From assembly GCA_902511735.1 (NCBI GenBank), contig CABXGK010000003.1, positions 1-45,385 on the forward strand: a stretch of 45,385 nt of DNA, read 5' to 3'. Positions 1 to 7,932 of this stretch are shown here, piece after piece. Both the position numbers and the translations under genes were made by a program. The notes under the pieces are model-generated. The model was not told the DNA's origin, did not search any database, and saw nothing but the letters and a program-made list of their open reading frames with translations. Position 1 is the stretch's first letter. Every line of letters starts with the position of its first letter. The stretch is from an uncultured marine group I thaumarchaeote. Lineage in GTDB: Archaea; Thermoproteota; Nitrososphaeria; Nitrososphaerales; Nitrosopumilaceae.

Positions 1-246
1 AGTTTTAAAATCAATATTATTTGATTTTTCATAGATATTTGATAGCATTATGTCAAGATTTTGGAAGATGTTTTTACAGATATAGCATTTTGTGTCAGAA
101 GATTTGGAAAATTTTTTGAGATACTTTTTTCCTAGTAATTTTGATGATGGTTTTCCTGTAAGTTTTGAGATTAATCTACCAGCACAATATTCACAAAGAA
201 CATAATTTTTGAATATTTTAGAAATTGTAACTGATTGAGGTTTCAC
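1..246 (-). CDS. pus10: tRNA pseudouridine synthase Pus10, N-terminal part (runs off the window)
   Basis: No ORF-track line covers this stretch, but the minus strand is open from a GTG at 246 to the window edge (82 codons). The peptide carries two Cys pairs, CEYC at about 18-21 and CYIC at about 54-57, the zinc-binding signature at the start of archaeal Pus10. That enzyme makes pseudouridine at positions 54/55 of the tRNA T-loop. The THUMP-like and catalytic domains would lie to the left of the window and cannot be checked. The gene diverges from the small unknown gene that follows. The start is GTG because the nearby ATG is out of frame. Identification rests on the Cys pattern and the general look of the N-terminus, so it is good but not certain. 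Confidence 0.72.
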   Translation of the reverse strand, partial: MKPQSVTISKIFKNYVLCEYCAGRLISKLTGKPSSKLLGKKYLKKFSKSSDTKCYICKNIFQNLDIMLSNIYEKSNNIDFKT

Positions 247-302
247 ATAATTGAATATGTAATTGATTTAATGAGTATTTGTCATACAGACTAGTATTAA
301 AT

Positions 303-878
303 ATGAGATTTTTTGAAGATGTTTTTATGGAGTATGTAACAAAATATCCAAAAACAGTTTTAATTGATAATGATAAAAATAACAAAATTCATGTTGATAA
401 AATGACTGGAGTAGAAGAATTACATTTAATTGTTAAAGAAAGTGCAGAGAAAATGAGAAACATTCTGTTTAATGAAGGATTCACTACAGTAAAATTTGAA
501 CACAAACAACCGCTTCAAATTGGAGATGGATTATCATTGAAATTGAAAAAACCATGGGAGATGCATGTGAGATTATTTTCTAATACAAAAGATAGTATTT
601 CAATTCAAGGTGAAGTTGAGATATCAAGAGACTATTTACAACATTTGTTTAGTCAACGTACTGCTGTCATTTACGAGATTGAATCAATTTTAAAGAAAAA
701 TGGAATAAAATATGATATTTTAAATAAAAGAATCAGCAAATATGTAAACAAAGTTTTAGATGAATACAAAATAAAATTAGTTACTCCAGATATACCAGTT
801 TTTGCATGGAAACCAATGTTGTTTATGATTGGAACTGTAGGCGCAATGTATTTGTGGAAATATTTGCATACACTTTGA
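303..878 (+). CDS. Unrecognised protein with a C-terminal membrane anchor
   Basis: I do not recognise the family. The protein is mostly hydrophilic and charged, with one hydrophobic segment at the extreme C-terminus (PMLFMIGTVGAMYLW), which suggests a tail-anchored membrane protein with its bulk in the cytosol. The ORF track begins at a TTG (279); I prefer the ATG eight codons later at 303 because it is the first ATG and leaves room for a promoter between this gene and the divergent pus10. The TTG start cannot be excluded. The next gene follows on the same strand after about 30 nt and may be co-transcribed. AT-rich codon use matches the neighbours. Confidence 0.6.
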   Translation: MRFFEDVFMEYVTKYPKTVLIDNDKNNKIHVDKMTGVEELHLIVKESAEKMRNILFNEGFTTVKFEHKQPLQIGDGLSLKLKKPWEMHVRLFSNTKDSISIQGEVEISRDYLQHLFSQRTAVIYEIESILKKNGIKYDILNKRISKYVNKVLDEYKIKLVTPDIPVFAWKPMLFMIGTVGAMYLWKYLHTL

Positions 879-910
879 AGCTTTAATTATTAATTAGAAG
901 AATAAACTTC

Positions 911-1450
911 GTGTCAAATCAGATAAAACCATTATTCATTAAGCATTATGGTGTTTCACCATGGGAAATTAATGTAATTCGAAGCATACTTGATAAAAGA
1001 TTCCAAACAGAAGATGAAGAAATTGAAAATACATATCAAGAAAAATTTGTCAGTCATTTAGAAATATCTTTTCCATATTCATTTAATAGTGAATTTTTCA
1101 AATGGTTTGATTTCAAAGAATGGGATAAACTTAAAGGAGTTTTTAAGGAAATGAAACGAAGAAGAGGAAATGGAAAAGCGTTAAGAATAAAATTAAAATT
1201 TTTAGGAGAACCAGATATTGAATTCATTATCGAATCAGATGAAAGTCAATGGTTCAAAATGGAAGTTGAAAAAATAGATTTTGTTGTAGAATTATTGCCA
1301 TATCATTTAGATAAAGAAAAGATTCCAAAAGATGTTAAAAGTGTGATTTATAATTTTGATCAAGAAGCAGCAAGATGGAGATTGAGTACAGTGTTTACAG
1401 GTGAGAAGAAATTTGTAAATTCAGAAAATGGATGGAAATTAACTACTTGA
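911..1450 (+). CDS. Unrecognised hydrophilic protein
   Basis: This 179-residue protein starts at GTG and has no signal peptide, membrane segment, Cys cluster or nucleotide-binding motif that I can see. It is rich in aromatic and charged residues, with a basic patch (KEMKRRRGNGK) near the middle. It follows the tail-anchored protein gene by about 30 nt on the same strand, and its last 8 nt overlap the 3' end of the convergent gene. Codon use resembles its neighbours, so it is probably a real gene of the lineage. No function is proposed. Confidence 0.6.
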   Translation: MSNQIKPLFIKHYGVSPWEINVIRSILDKRFQTEDEEIENTYQEKFVSHLEISFPYSFNSEFFKWFDFKEWDKLKGVFKEMKRRRGNGKALRIKLKFLGEPDIEFIIESDESQWFKMEVEKIDFVVELLPYHLDKEKIPKDVKSVIYNFDQEAARWRLSTVFTGEKKFVNSENGWKLTT

Positions 1451-1877
1451 TTTCTTTTTCAAGTGGCTCAACTAATCCGTGTAATTCTTTATATTTTGAT
1501 TCAATAAAATCAAGAGATTCATCTAACTTCTTAGATTTTCCATATTTGTAACGAACTAATTCACGATGGTGCCAGAAATTTTTTCCTTCTTCTACAGAGA
1601 TTGTTGTGAAATAATCAGTTCCCTTTAGATTATCAGGTAATTTCATTTGATATGGAAAGAGAAATTCGGCAATGAACCATTCATCTCCATCAGGATAATC
1701 ATTACCAGTTTCAACATCAAAGAAGATATGAAGAAGATTGGATTGCATTAAACCGTCAGCAGATATTTCAGGATGTTTTACATTTGATTTTTTGAAATCA
1801 AGCTTTGTTAATTCAGGAATAAAAAATTCATTAATGATTGATTTTCGAAATATTCTATTTACGTCTATTATATTCAA
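1443..1877 (-). CDS. Unrecognised acidic cytosolic protein
   Basis: A 144-residue soluble protein with a start that must be TTG: the frame has no ATG or GTG between the upstream stop and this codon. The sequence contains a DYPDGDEWF stretch and many aromatic and acidic residues, but no motif I can assign. It converges with and overlaps the preceding gene by 8 nt. Its start lies inside a perfect 7-bp inverted repeat (1871-1890). The coding assignment is supported mainly by length and composition. Confidence 0.55.
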   Translation of the reverse strand: MNIIDVNRIFRKSIINEFFIPELTKLDFKKSNVKHPEISADGLMQSNLLHIFFDVETGNDYPDGDEWFIAEFLFPYQMKLPDNLKGTDYFTTISVEEGKNFWHHRELVRYKYGKSKKLDESLDFIESKYKELHGLVEPLEKEIK

Positions 1878-1890
1878 TAGTTGTTGAATA
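1871..1890. repeat. Perfect 7-bp inverted repeat at a start codon
   Basis: TATTCAA, a 6-nt spacer, then TTGAATA. It straddles the TTG start of the minus-strand gene and sits at the edge of the divergent intergenic region. It could be an operator or a small hairpin at the 5' end of the transcript, or a chance palindrome in AT-rich DNA. Confidence 0.35.
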
Positions 1891-1967
1891 GAAAAAACTG
1901 TCTAATAATCATTTGTCATGTACATAATAGATGGATTAAATATCATAAATGATTTAAGCATACATCA

Positions 1968-2936
1968 ATGAAAAAACATTTCAATGTGTTGGTTACAAGA
2001 CGTCTACACAAATCTGCATTAGATGAGTTAGAAAAAAAATGTAATGTTTTTTTGCATAACGGTAAGATCCCAATTCCAAAAAAGAATTTAATTAATAAAA
2101 TTAAAGATATGGATGGTTTGATTTGCCACCCATATGATACAATAGACAAAAAAGTCATTAAAAATGCAAAAAATCTCAAAGTGATCAGTACTTTTAGTGT
2201 AGGATTTGATCACATAGATATTGATTTTGCAAAGTCACTTGGAATTAAAATTGGTTATACACCTGAAGTTTTGACAAATGCAACTGCTGAATTAACAATT
2301 GGATTAATTCTAGATGTTTTAAGAAGAATTTCAGAAGGTGACAGAATTATTAGAAATAAAAAATGGAATGTGATATTTGGCGCTTATGACTACACAGGTA
2401 CAGAAGTTTCAGGTAAAACTATTGGAATTATAGGAATGGGACGAATTGGTAGAGAAGTTGCAAAAAAAACAAATGGCTTAGGGATGAATGTGATTTATCA
2501 TAACAGAAAACCTGTATCAAAGAGTATAGAAAGAAAATTAAAAGCAAAATATGTATCAGAAAGTGTACTCTACAAAAAAAGTGATATAATTTCACTGCAT
2601 GTTCCATACAATAATGATACACATCATTTAATGAATTCAAAAATTTTTAAAAAAATGAAAAAGACTTCTTTTTTAATAAATACATCTAGAGGAAAAATTG
2701 TGAATGAGAAACAATTAGTGACTGCATTGAAAACAAAAGAGATTCAAGGTGCAGGAATGGATGTTTATGAATCAGAGCCGGTTCATAGTAATAGTTTATT
2801 ATTAAAATTAGAAAATGTTGTTTTAGCACCACATGTTGGAAGTTCTACTAATGAAACAAGACAAAAAATGTCCGATATTACTGTAAAAAATTTAGTTTTT
2901 GCATTAGAAGGAAAAAAATTACTTTATTCGGTTTAA
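1968..2936 (+). CDS. D-isomer-specific 2-hydroxyacid dehydrogenase (SerA/glyoxylate reductase family)
   Basis: An NAD(P)-dependent dehydrogenase that interconverts a 2-hydroxyacid and a 2-oxoacid. The Rossmann motif GMGRIGREV lies near residues 156-164. The catalytic triad of the family is visible: Arg241 in NTSRG, Glu270 in YESEP and His289 in APHVGSS. At 322 residues it is the length of the short forms (glyoxylate/hydroxypyruvate reductase, D-lactate dehydrogenase) and lacks the C-terminal ACT-type domain of long phosphoglycerate dehydrogenases. The exact substrate cannot be read from the sequence; 3-phosphoglycerate, hydroxypyruvate and glyoxylate are all possible. A TATA-like GATTAAATAT lies 30-40 nt upstream of the ATG. 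The stop overlaps the convergent small gene by 4 nt. Confidence 0.88.
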   Translation: MKKHFNVLVTRRLHKSALDELEKKCNVFLHNGKIPIPKKNLINKIKDMDGLICHPYDTIDKKVIKNAKNLKVISTFSVGFDHIDIDFAKSLGIKIGYTPEVLTNATAELTIGLILDVLRRISEGDRIIRNKKWNVIFGAYDYTGTEVSGKTIGIIGMGRIGREVAKKTNGLGMNVIYHNRKPVSKSIERKLKAKYVSESVLYKKSDIISLHVPYNNDTHHLMNSKIFKKMKKTSFLINTSRGKIVNEKQLVTALKTKEIQGAGMDVYESEPVHSNSLLLKLENVVLAPHVGSSTNETRQKMSDITVKNLVFALEGKKLLYSV

Positions 2937-3199
2937 TCTAATTGAATTAAAACATCATCAGGATTTCCTTTAACACAATCAGTTCCAACAGATTTAAGTT
3001 TTTGAAATTCAAGTATGCCTTCAGGGATTTTTCCTATTTTTTGAAGTTCACCAATTTTTACAGTTACAACATCCTTGTGTTTTTCACATGTAATTCCAAC
3101 CATGTAAGAATCATCATTGTGAACAATTTCTACAACATATTCTGGTGGATTAACACAATCTCGCCCACTTTGTTTTACAGAGCATCTATCAGGGAGCAT
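2933..3199 (-). CDS. Small Cys-containing protein of unknown function
   Basis: An 88-residue soluble protein starting at ATG. It has Cys6 and Cys15 near the N-terminus, then CEKH near the middle (CxxH) and another Cys near residue 75, so a small metal-binding fold is possible but the spacing fits no zinc-finger family I know. It lies 23 nt downstream of the FAD oxidoreductase gene on the same strand and is probably co-transcribed with it. Its 3' end overlaps the dehydrogenase stop by 4 nt. Confidence 0.6.
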   Translation of the reverse strand: MLPDRCSVKQSGRDCVNPPEYVVEIVHNDDSYMVGITCEKHKDVVTVKIGELQKIGKIPEGILEFQKLKSVGTDCVKGNPDDVLIQLD

Positions 3200-3222
3200 A
3201 AAATTCTAATTTTTATGGAATA

Positions 3223-4521
3223 TTAAATCTCATCTATTATTGAATTAAAGTTCCATAACTGATTCTTTTGAGAATTATGTTCTTTTAAAATCCCTTTATC
3301 TTGTAATTTTTTTACAACCAAGGCAGAATATGCAGGGGCTCCAGTTGCACCAGGAGAATTATAATTTACAATATGAAATGAATTATGACCTTCCCGTTCC
3401 ATTACATCAGATATAAAATTTCCATCTGGAGAAATTACAGGAGTGCGTATTCCTGCAGTTCCTTTTTTTGTGAAATAATCTGGTTTCAAAGATGGAATAA
3501 AATCCATAACACGCTGAACCATTGAATCTTTTGAAATTGAACTTCTAAATTCATGACTAATTAATGACAGAAAATCAGGATTGAGAAATAATTTTTTTGC
3601 ACCACCAGTAAGAATTTCCCCTAGTTTAGATACAGTTGATGGAATGTCAGTTACAAAACCATCGTATGTTTCAGGTGTTGGTACAGGTACAGCATTCGGA
3701 CCAATCTCAGTGGTTCCATTAGCACGTTTTATCCAATGAGGATCAAGAAAAGGAAATTCAGGATGTCTTGCTACTGAATAGATGTTTGTTTTTACAATGT
3801 CAGCATAATTATTATCAGCTATCCAATATTCACCCCTAAAATGAAGATCAGAATAAGATTCGAATAAGTCAAATTGTTTTGCAATATCAAGAGAATTTCC
3901 ACCAGAGCAATTAATCAAGTAATTACATTCAATTGAAGAATTATCTGTAAAGTTGATTTGAATTACATCATCATTCATGAAAAATGATTTAACATTTTTT
4001 TGAAAAAGAAATTCAGTAGAATTCTGAACAGAAATTTTCTGTATTTCTTGTGTGAGTTTAGAATAATCTGTAGATACATCACTTTTACATAATAACCCAG
4101 AATGGCATTCAATGTTTTGTTCTTTCTGTTTTAATTCATTTGAATCTAATAACAAAAGATTATCTTCAGATACACCATTTTCTACTCCCCATTTTTGGTA
4201 TTTTTCTAATGTTTTATGTTGAATTTCATTTAAAGCAACTTCTATGGTTCCTACTTCATTCCAAGGAGACATTTTGTTTTTTGCAAGTGATTTCCATAAT
4301 TCACGAGATACATGTGCAGATTTAGCAAAAATTTTTTTCTTTTCAGGATTTAGATAAAATGGAGTGTGAACAACTCCAGTATTTCTTCCACTAGTATGTT
4401 GAGCTACATTAGATTCTTTTTCAATTACACAAACACTTGAGTTGTAAAGATTAGATATCCAATATGAAATTGTGGTACCTAAAATTCCTCCACCTATAAT
4501 TGCGATATCAAATTTTTTCAA
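3223..4521 (-). CDS. FAD-dependent oxidoreductase, L-2-hydroxyglutarate oxidase (LhgO)-like
   Basis: A 432-residue DAO-superfamily flavoprotein. The N-terminus carries the dinucleotide-binding motif IIGGGILG (residues 8-15) followed by an acidic residue at the end of the second strand (CVIEKE). HTSGRNTGVVH corresponds to the SGRNSGVIH motif of L-2-hydroxyglutarate oxidases, and RGEYWI and GPNAVPVP further on also match that subgroup. It would oxidise a 2-hydroxyacid to the 2-oxoacid and pass electrons to quinone or oxygen. Malate:quinone oxidoreductase is a related alternative. The start is TTG; the nearby ATG is out of frame. It is probably transcribed from a promoter between it and the tRNA-Ser gene, with the small Cys protein downstream. 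Confidence 0.8.
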   Translation of the reverse strand: MKKFDIAIIGGGILGTTISYWISNLYNSSVCVIEKESNVAQHTSGRNTGVVHTPFYLNPEKKKIFAKSAHVSRELWKSLAKNKMSPWNEVGTIEVALNEIQHKTLEKYQKWGVENGVSEDNLLLLDSNELKQKEQNIECHSGLLCKSDVSTDYSKLTQEIQKISVQNSTEFLFQKNVKSFFMNDDVIQINFTDNSSIECNYLINCSGGNSLDIAKQFDLFESYSDLHFRGEYWIADNNYADIVKTNIYSVARHPEFPFLDPHWIKRANGTTEIGPNAVPVPTPETYDGFVTDIPSTVSKLGEILTGGAKKLFLNPDFLSLISHEFRSSISKDSMVQRVMDFIPSLKPDYFTKKGTAGIRTPVISPDGNFISDVMEREGHNSFHIVNYNSPGATGAPAYSALVVKKLQDKGILKEHNSQKNQLWNFNSIIDEI

Positions 4522-4559
4522 TATACAACAACATACAGTCTATAATTTTAAATTAAAGA

Positions 4560-4660
4560 TGGCGCCGAGAGAGAGATTTGAACTCTCGATCCCTTGCGAG
4601 AACGTGCTTTATGGTTTAAGATTTCCAGGCACGCGCCCTACCAGGCTAGGCGACCTCGGC
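4560..4660 (-). tRNA. tRNA-Ser(GGA) with intron and encoded CCA
   Basis: On the minus strand, acceptor GCCGAGG pairs with TCTCGGC, followed by G73 and an encoded CCA (4560-4562). The D-stem is GCC/GGC, the anticodon stem CGTGC/GCACG, the type II variable arm TCTC-GCAA-GGGA, and the T-arm GAGAG-TTCAAAT-CTCTC. The 21-nt stretch between the anticodon stem strands is a normal 7-nt loop (CTGGAAA, anticodon GGA) plus about 14 nt of intron at the usual 37/38 position (about 4609-4622). The intron contains CCA, which can pair with the anticodon TGG as in a bulge-helix-bulge substrate. The long variable arm and G73 support serine. Confidence 0.92.
4609..4622 (-). other. Probable tRNA-Ser intron (~14 nt)
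   Basis: Removing ATCTTAAACCATAA restores a 7-nt anticodon loop. The exact splice points can slide by one or two A residues because the loop ends in AAA. It would be cut by the archaeal splicing endonuclease. Confidence 0.8.
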
Positions 4661-4714
4661 ATTAGCTTTCGCTAAATAATAATTCGATAGTGATTATAAA
4701 AATGCATTATTAAT

Positions 4715-5161
4715 TTATTTGAAAACATGAATTATGATAATTTTTTCTATTATACTTTCATCAAGTGTTATAGCTTTTGATGTTATTTTGTATGTTCCTT
4801 CCAATATATGATCACCATTATTTTTTATTTGATCCCAAACAAAAGTTACTTCTTCATGAGAATTCAATTTAGAAATTACTTGAGCTGATGCTGGTGAAAA
4901 AATAGGTATGCTGTCTAGCTGCTTTATCACTAAACCATACGAAGCGTCGGGAAATCTTAGGTCATCAATACCTGAATTAACAATTGTAATAGAGATGGGT
5001 TCACCTAATGTAAAATTGGTTTTTTCTGTAACAATTGATAATGATGTTCCATCAACAAAGACTAATTGATCCTCTACACCATATTCATACAAAATAATTC
5101 CAAAAATTGGTCCAGCTACGACACCAAGAATTATTGCAAAAAGTAAACCTTTAGGAAACAA
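4715..5161 (-). CDS. Membrane-anchored Ig-like (BsuPI-type) domain protein
   Basis: The protein begins with a hydrophobic segment (about residues 5-25, LLFAIILGVVAGPIFGIIL) that is a signal anchor, followed by about 120 residues of beta-rich sequence outside the membrane. FTLGEPISITIVNSG and the closing WDQ...GTYKI resemble the BsuPI/intracellular proteinase inhibitor fold. The start is TTG, 3 nt after the cbf5 stop, so the gene is at the tail of the spc-type operon and presumably translated with it. A role in that operon is not obvious; the placement may be fortuitous. Function unknown. Confidence 0.65.
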   Translation of the reverse strand: MFPKGLLFAIILGVVAGPIFGIILYEYGVEDQLVFVDGTSLSIVTEKTNFTLGEPISITIVNSGIDDLRFPDASYGLVIKQLDSIPIFSPASAQVISKLNSHEEVTFVWDQIKNNGDHILEGTYKITSKAITLDESIIEKIIIIHVFK

Positions 5162-5164
5162 TTT

Positions 5165-6160
5165 TTATTCTTTTTTTGGGGTACTGGTACGCCAGTTTTT
5201 TGGATAAGTGTTTGGTTTCATAATGATTCGTTTTGTTTGAAAAGCATAACCTTTAGTTTGTTCTTTAAGTTCAGTTTCAGATAAGAGTGATTCTGCTAAT
5301 GCAACAATCTCACCTTTTTGAGAATAAATTCCAACTAGATCACCTTTTTCTAAATATGGAGATATTTGTAAAACTCCTGGTATTGCTAATTGTGCGCCAT
5401 GACACATAGAATCTATTGCAGAATCACGAATAACTACAGATTTAATTTCACTAAAAGTTTCTTCTACTGGCCTAATAATTTTCAAAAGTTTTGATTCATC
5501 TTTATTTTCTTTCCAAGTTGCATATGCATCAGCTAATTCATGCATGGTGACAAGATTCTTTTCACTGAATTGATGTACACGTGAACGACGTAATTCAATC
5601 ATAGAACCACCAGGTCCAAGTAATTCACCCATATCATAATATAATTTTCTTATGTATGTTCCAGCCTCACATAAAATTCGTAATAAAACCAGACGTTCTT
5701 TTTGTTCTAACAGTTCTAATTCATAGATTGTTCTGCTTCGTGTTTGCCTTACTACAGCAGAACGTTGTGGAGGTTTTTGAAAAATTTCACCACGGAATAA
5801 TTCAAGTATTTGTTCTAATTTTTCTTTGGAAGGTAACGAATGTAGTCTTCCCAATGCATGGTATTCTTTTGGTCCCAATAGCAATACTCCAAGAGCTTTT
5901 GTTCCCTCACCTAAACCAAGAGGTAAAACACCTGAGACTTGTGGATCAAGAGTTCCGCTATGACCTGCTTTAGGAATTTCTAGAATTCTTTTTGCCCAAG
6001 CAACAACTTCATGACTTGTAGGTCCTGGCGGTTTATCAATCAAAATTAAACCATAATCAAGTAACTGTTCAATAGTTCGTTTGTCATAGTATGTTCCATT
6101 TTCAGGATTAGTCAAATCCTCATCTATTTTCACAAGATTTTCAAGTTGTTTTAGAGTCAA
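5165..6160 (-). CDS. cbf5: H/ACA RNP pseudouridine synthase Cbf5 (TruB family)
   Basis: The catalytic subunit of the archaeal box H/ACA ribonucleoprotein, which isomerises uridines in rRNA and can also make psi55 in tRNA. The N-terminal LIDKPPGPTSHEV motif and the catalytic motif GHSGTLDPQVSGVLP (nucleophile Asp72) are intact. The C-terminal third (about 245-325) fits a PUA RNA-binding domain. At 331 residues it is the normal archaeal length. The start is a TTG that overlaps the cmk stop (TTGA), so translation is coupled. Position after cmk in the spc-type operon is a known archaeal arrangement. Confidence 0.95.
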   Translation of the reverse strand: MTLKQLENLVKIDEDLTNPENGTYYDKRTIEQLLDYGLILIDKPPGPTSHEVVAWAKRILEIPKAGHSGTLDPQVSGVLPLGLGEGTKALGVLLLGPKEYHALGRLHSLPSKEKLEQILELFRGEIFQKPPQRSAVVRQTRSRTIYELELLEQKERLVLLRILCEAGTYIRKLYYDMGELLGPGGSMIELRRSRVHQFSEKNLVTMHELADAYATWKENKDESKLLKIIRPVEETFSEIKSVVIRDSAIDSMCHGAQLAIPGVLQISPYLEKGDLVGIYSQKGEIVALAESLLSETELKEQTKGYAFQTKRIIMKPNTYPKNWRTSTPKKE

Positions 6161-6717
6161 AGTAATTCTCTCACACTTGATTTTGCAATTTCTAACACTT
6201 GTTCTGCATTAATTCCATCAGTTTGAATGATTTTATCAAAAACTGAAAGATCATCTCCAAATTCAAAATTGTAGAGATTTTTGTAAATTAATTTATTTTC
6301 ATTAAATCTTTTGTTAACAACTTCAAATGCAGAAGATTCTTCCATATTATCACGATTTTGCATACGTTTTGCGCTATTTTCTATAGTTCCGCTTAACCAT
6401 AATTTTATTCCACTATCAATTAACCATGGAAGTGTATAGCTAGTGATAACAACATCACCTTTTTCAAATAATTTGATTAATTTTTCATCAACTTTTTTAT
6501 CAAATTCTGGATTTTCTTTTCTTTGATTAAGGAATTTCATTCCATCTTCAGTATCCCACCAATCATCACCACTAGAAGAAAATCCTTGTTCACTGGCAAG
6601 TTCTTTCAAAATATCACCACCGCTAAGATAATTTAGATTGAATTCTTTTGCTAGTCCTTTTGCTACAGTTGTCTTTCCAATAGCAGGAGGACCAGATACT
6701 ACAATGGATTTTGACAA
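6157..6717 (-). CDS. cmk: Cytidylate kinase, archaeal type
   Basis: Phosphorylates CMP/dCMP with ATP. The P-loop GPPAIGKTT sits at residues 9-17, followed by the YLSGGDI substrate-binding strand typical of the short archaeal CMP kinases (about 180 residues, here 186). The TTG start directly follows the TAA of the EMC3-like gene, and its stop overlaps the cbf5 start, so it is an internal operon gene. The NMP-binding and lid regions look complete (RMQNRDN near the lid). An adenylate-kinase-like relative is the only realistic alternative, and adkA is already two genes upstream. Confidence 0.92.
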   Translation of the reverse strand: MSKSIVVSGPPAIGKTTVAKGLAKEFNLNYLSGGDILKELASEQGFSSSGDDWWDTEDGMKFLNQRKENPEFDKKVDEKLIKLFEKGDVVITSYTLPWLIDSGIKLWLSGTIENSAKRMQNRDNMEESSAFEVVNKRFNENKLIYKNLYNFEFGDDLSVFDKIIQTDGINAEQVLEIAKSSVRELL

Positions 6718-7338
6718 TTATCCTAAATCCATTTGTGTTTTAGTTAGTTTCATGATGAGCCCACTAAATGCAATTGATGATAGGAAATACCAAGCCCATA
6801 AATATAATGCATTTTCGTCTTGACAATATGCACCCTCTTCAACTTTAAGAGCAGTGCATGTTAGTTCAAACCAATCACCAGGAATAACATTTAGTGGAAT
6901 TGGTGAAAGTGCAACAGTATATGAGAATAATTGCGGGAGTACAAAATAGAAAATTAACATTAAAGGAATGATTGTAATCATCATTGGACGTATATTCATC
7001 TGCATCATTTCCATATTCATTTTATTCATGTAAGCAGATTTTTTGTTTGCATTAGCAATTCTTGCTTGATCTTTTGATCTAAATGCAGCCATTCTTTCTT
7101 TTTGCCAAGCTCGAACCTCTTTTGTGATTCGTCTCTGTTTTACTTGATCAACCATTTTTTTTCTAATAGATGAGTTGATCAGATTCAACGCAATTCCAAA
7201 TCCAGCAACTGCCAACATTGATAAAATTGCACCTTTAATCATAGGATCGTCTGTACCCAAAGGACCTTCTCTCATACCAAAGAAATCCATTTGAAGAAAA
7301 ACTGCATCAATGAAGTTTAGTATAAAATTAAATTCCAT
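6718..7338 (-). CDS. EMC3/TMCO1/YidC-superfamily membrane insertase (DUF106)
   Basis: A 206-residue polytopic protein with about three membrane segments: one near residues 34-54, one after the cytosolic coiled-coil (about 120-142) and one close to the C-terminus. The basic, Met-rich helical hairpin between the first two (KKMVDQVKQRR, NKMNMEMMQM) is the hallmark of the archaeal DUF106 proteins, members of the Oxa1 superfamily that insert membrane proteins. It lies between adkA and cmk, downstream of secY, where DUF106 genes commonly occur in archaea, and it abuts both neighbours. Confidence 0.88.
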   Translation of the reverse strand: MEFNFILNFIDAVFLQMDFFGMREGPLGTDDPMIKGAILSMLAVAGFGIALNLINSSIRKKMVDQVKQRRITKEVRAWQKERMAAFRSKDQARIANANKKSAYMNKMNMEMMQMNIRPMMITIIPLMLIFYFVLPQLFSYTVALSPIPLNVIPGDWFELTCTALKVEEGAYCQDENALYLWAWYFLSSIAFSGLIMKLTKTQMDLG

Positions 7339-7932
7339 TTATTCATCGACTCCTATTGCATCTATTACATTTTGTGCGGCTTCTTCAATTTTACCTTCAT
7401 TATTCAATATGACTTTCATTGGAGACCCTGATAAAACTGAACAGCTTGATAACATAGCATCTTGTACTGCAAGTTCCTTTTTTATTGCTTCGATTGAAAT
7501 TTTATCACGGTTTCTAGAATCATCCTTCATTCGACGATTGTAAATTTCTTCAGGACGTGCCGAAATTGCTATGAAATGTGTTGGTTCAAGAATTTGAATT
7601 ACATGATTTGGTAAACCAGGATAAAATCCTTCTTTGGTGGAAATGAATGCATGTGTATCAATGAAGATTACATCATCAGTCAATTCAGCAATTTTTGATG
7701 CTGCCTTTTTCTGTAATGCTTTTTGTTCTGAAACAGGTAATCTTCTTAAAGAATCTCTGTCAGAAAAACCACCATCTGTTGCCTGCTCCATCATCATTGT
7801 TCCATAGCTATGAACACATGCTTTGTGTTTGTCAGCTTTTAACATTTCGACAATACGCTCTACTAGAGAAGTTTTTCCAACTCCCGGAATTCCAACAATT
7901 ACGATTTTTTTACGTTCTACCAAGCAAAGCAC
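7339..7932 (-). CDS. adkA: Adenylate kinase, archaeal AdkA type
   Basis: Converts AMP plus ATP to two ADP. The P-loop GIPGVGKTS lies near residues 14-22, and the sequence follows the archaeal AdkA subfamily (about 190 residues), distinct from the bacterial type. The ORF starts with GTG at 7932, overlapping secY by 23 nt; a TTG three codons later (7923) is an alternative, and family members normally begin a few residues before KKIVIVG. No ATG is available. The gene is tightly packed in the uL18-cbf5 operon, and the following ATG abuts its stop. Confidence 0.92.
   Translation of the reverse strand: MLCLVERKKIVIVGIPGVGKTSLVERIVEMLKADKHKACVHSYGTMMMEQATDGGFSDRDSLRRLPVSEQKALQKKAASKIAELTDDVIFIDTHAFISTKEGFYPGLPNHVIQILEPTHFIAISARPEEIYNRRMKDDSRNRDKISIEAIKKELAVQDAMLSSCSVLSGSPMKVILNNEGKIEEAAQNVIDAIGVDE

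Noticed and set aside
1918-1925. ATGTACAT palindrome in the intergenic region before the dehydrogenase
   Set aside because: Only 8 bp, expected often by chance in AT-rich DNA; no second copy found.
4472-4675. 67-aa plus-strand ORF reading MAPRERFELSIPCENV
   Set aside because: It is a read-through of the antisense strand of tRNA-Ser; the MAPRERFELS-type peptide is a familiar false ORF over tRNA genes.
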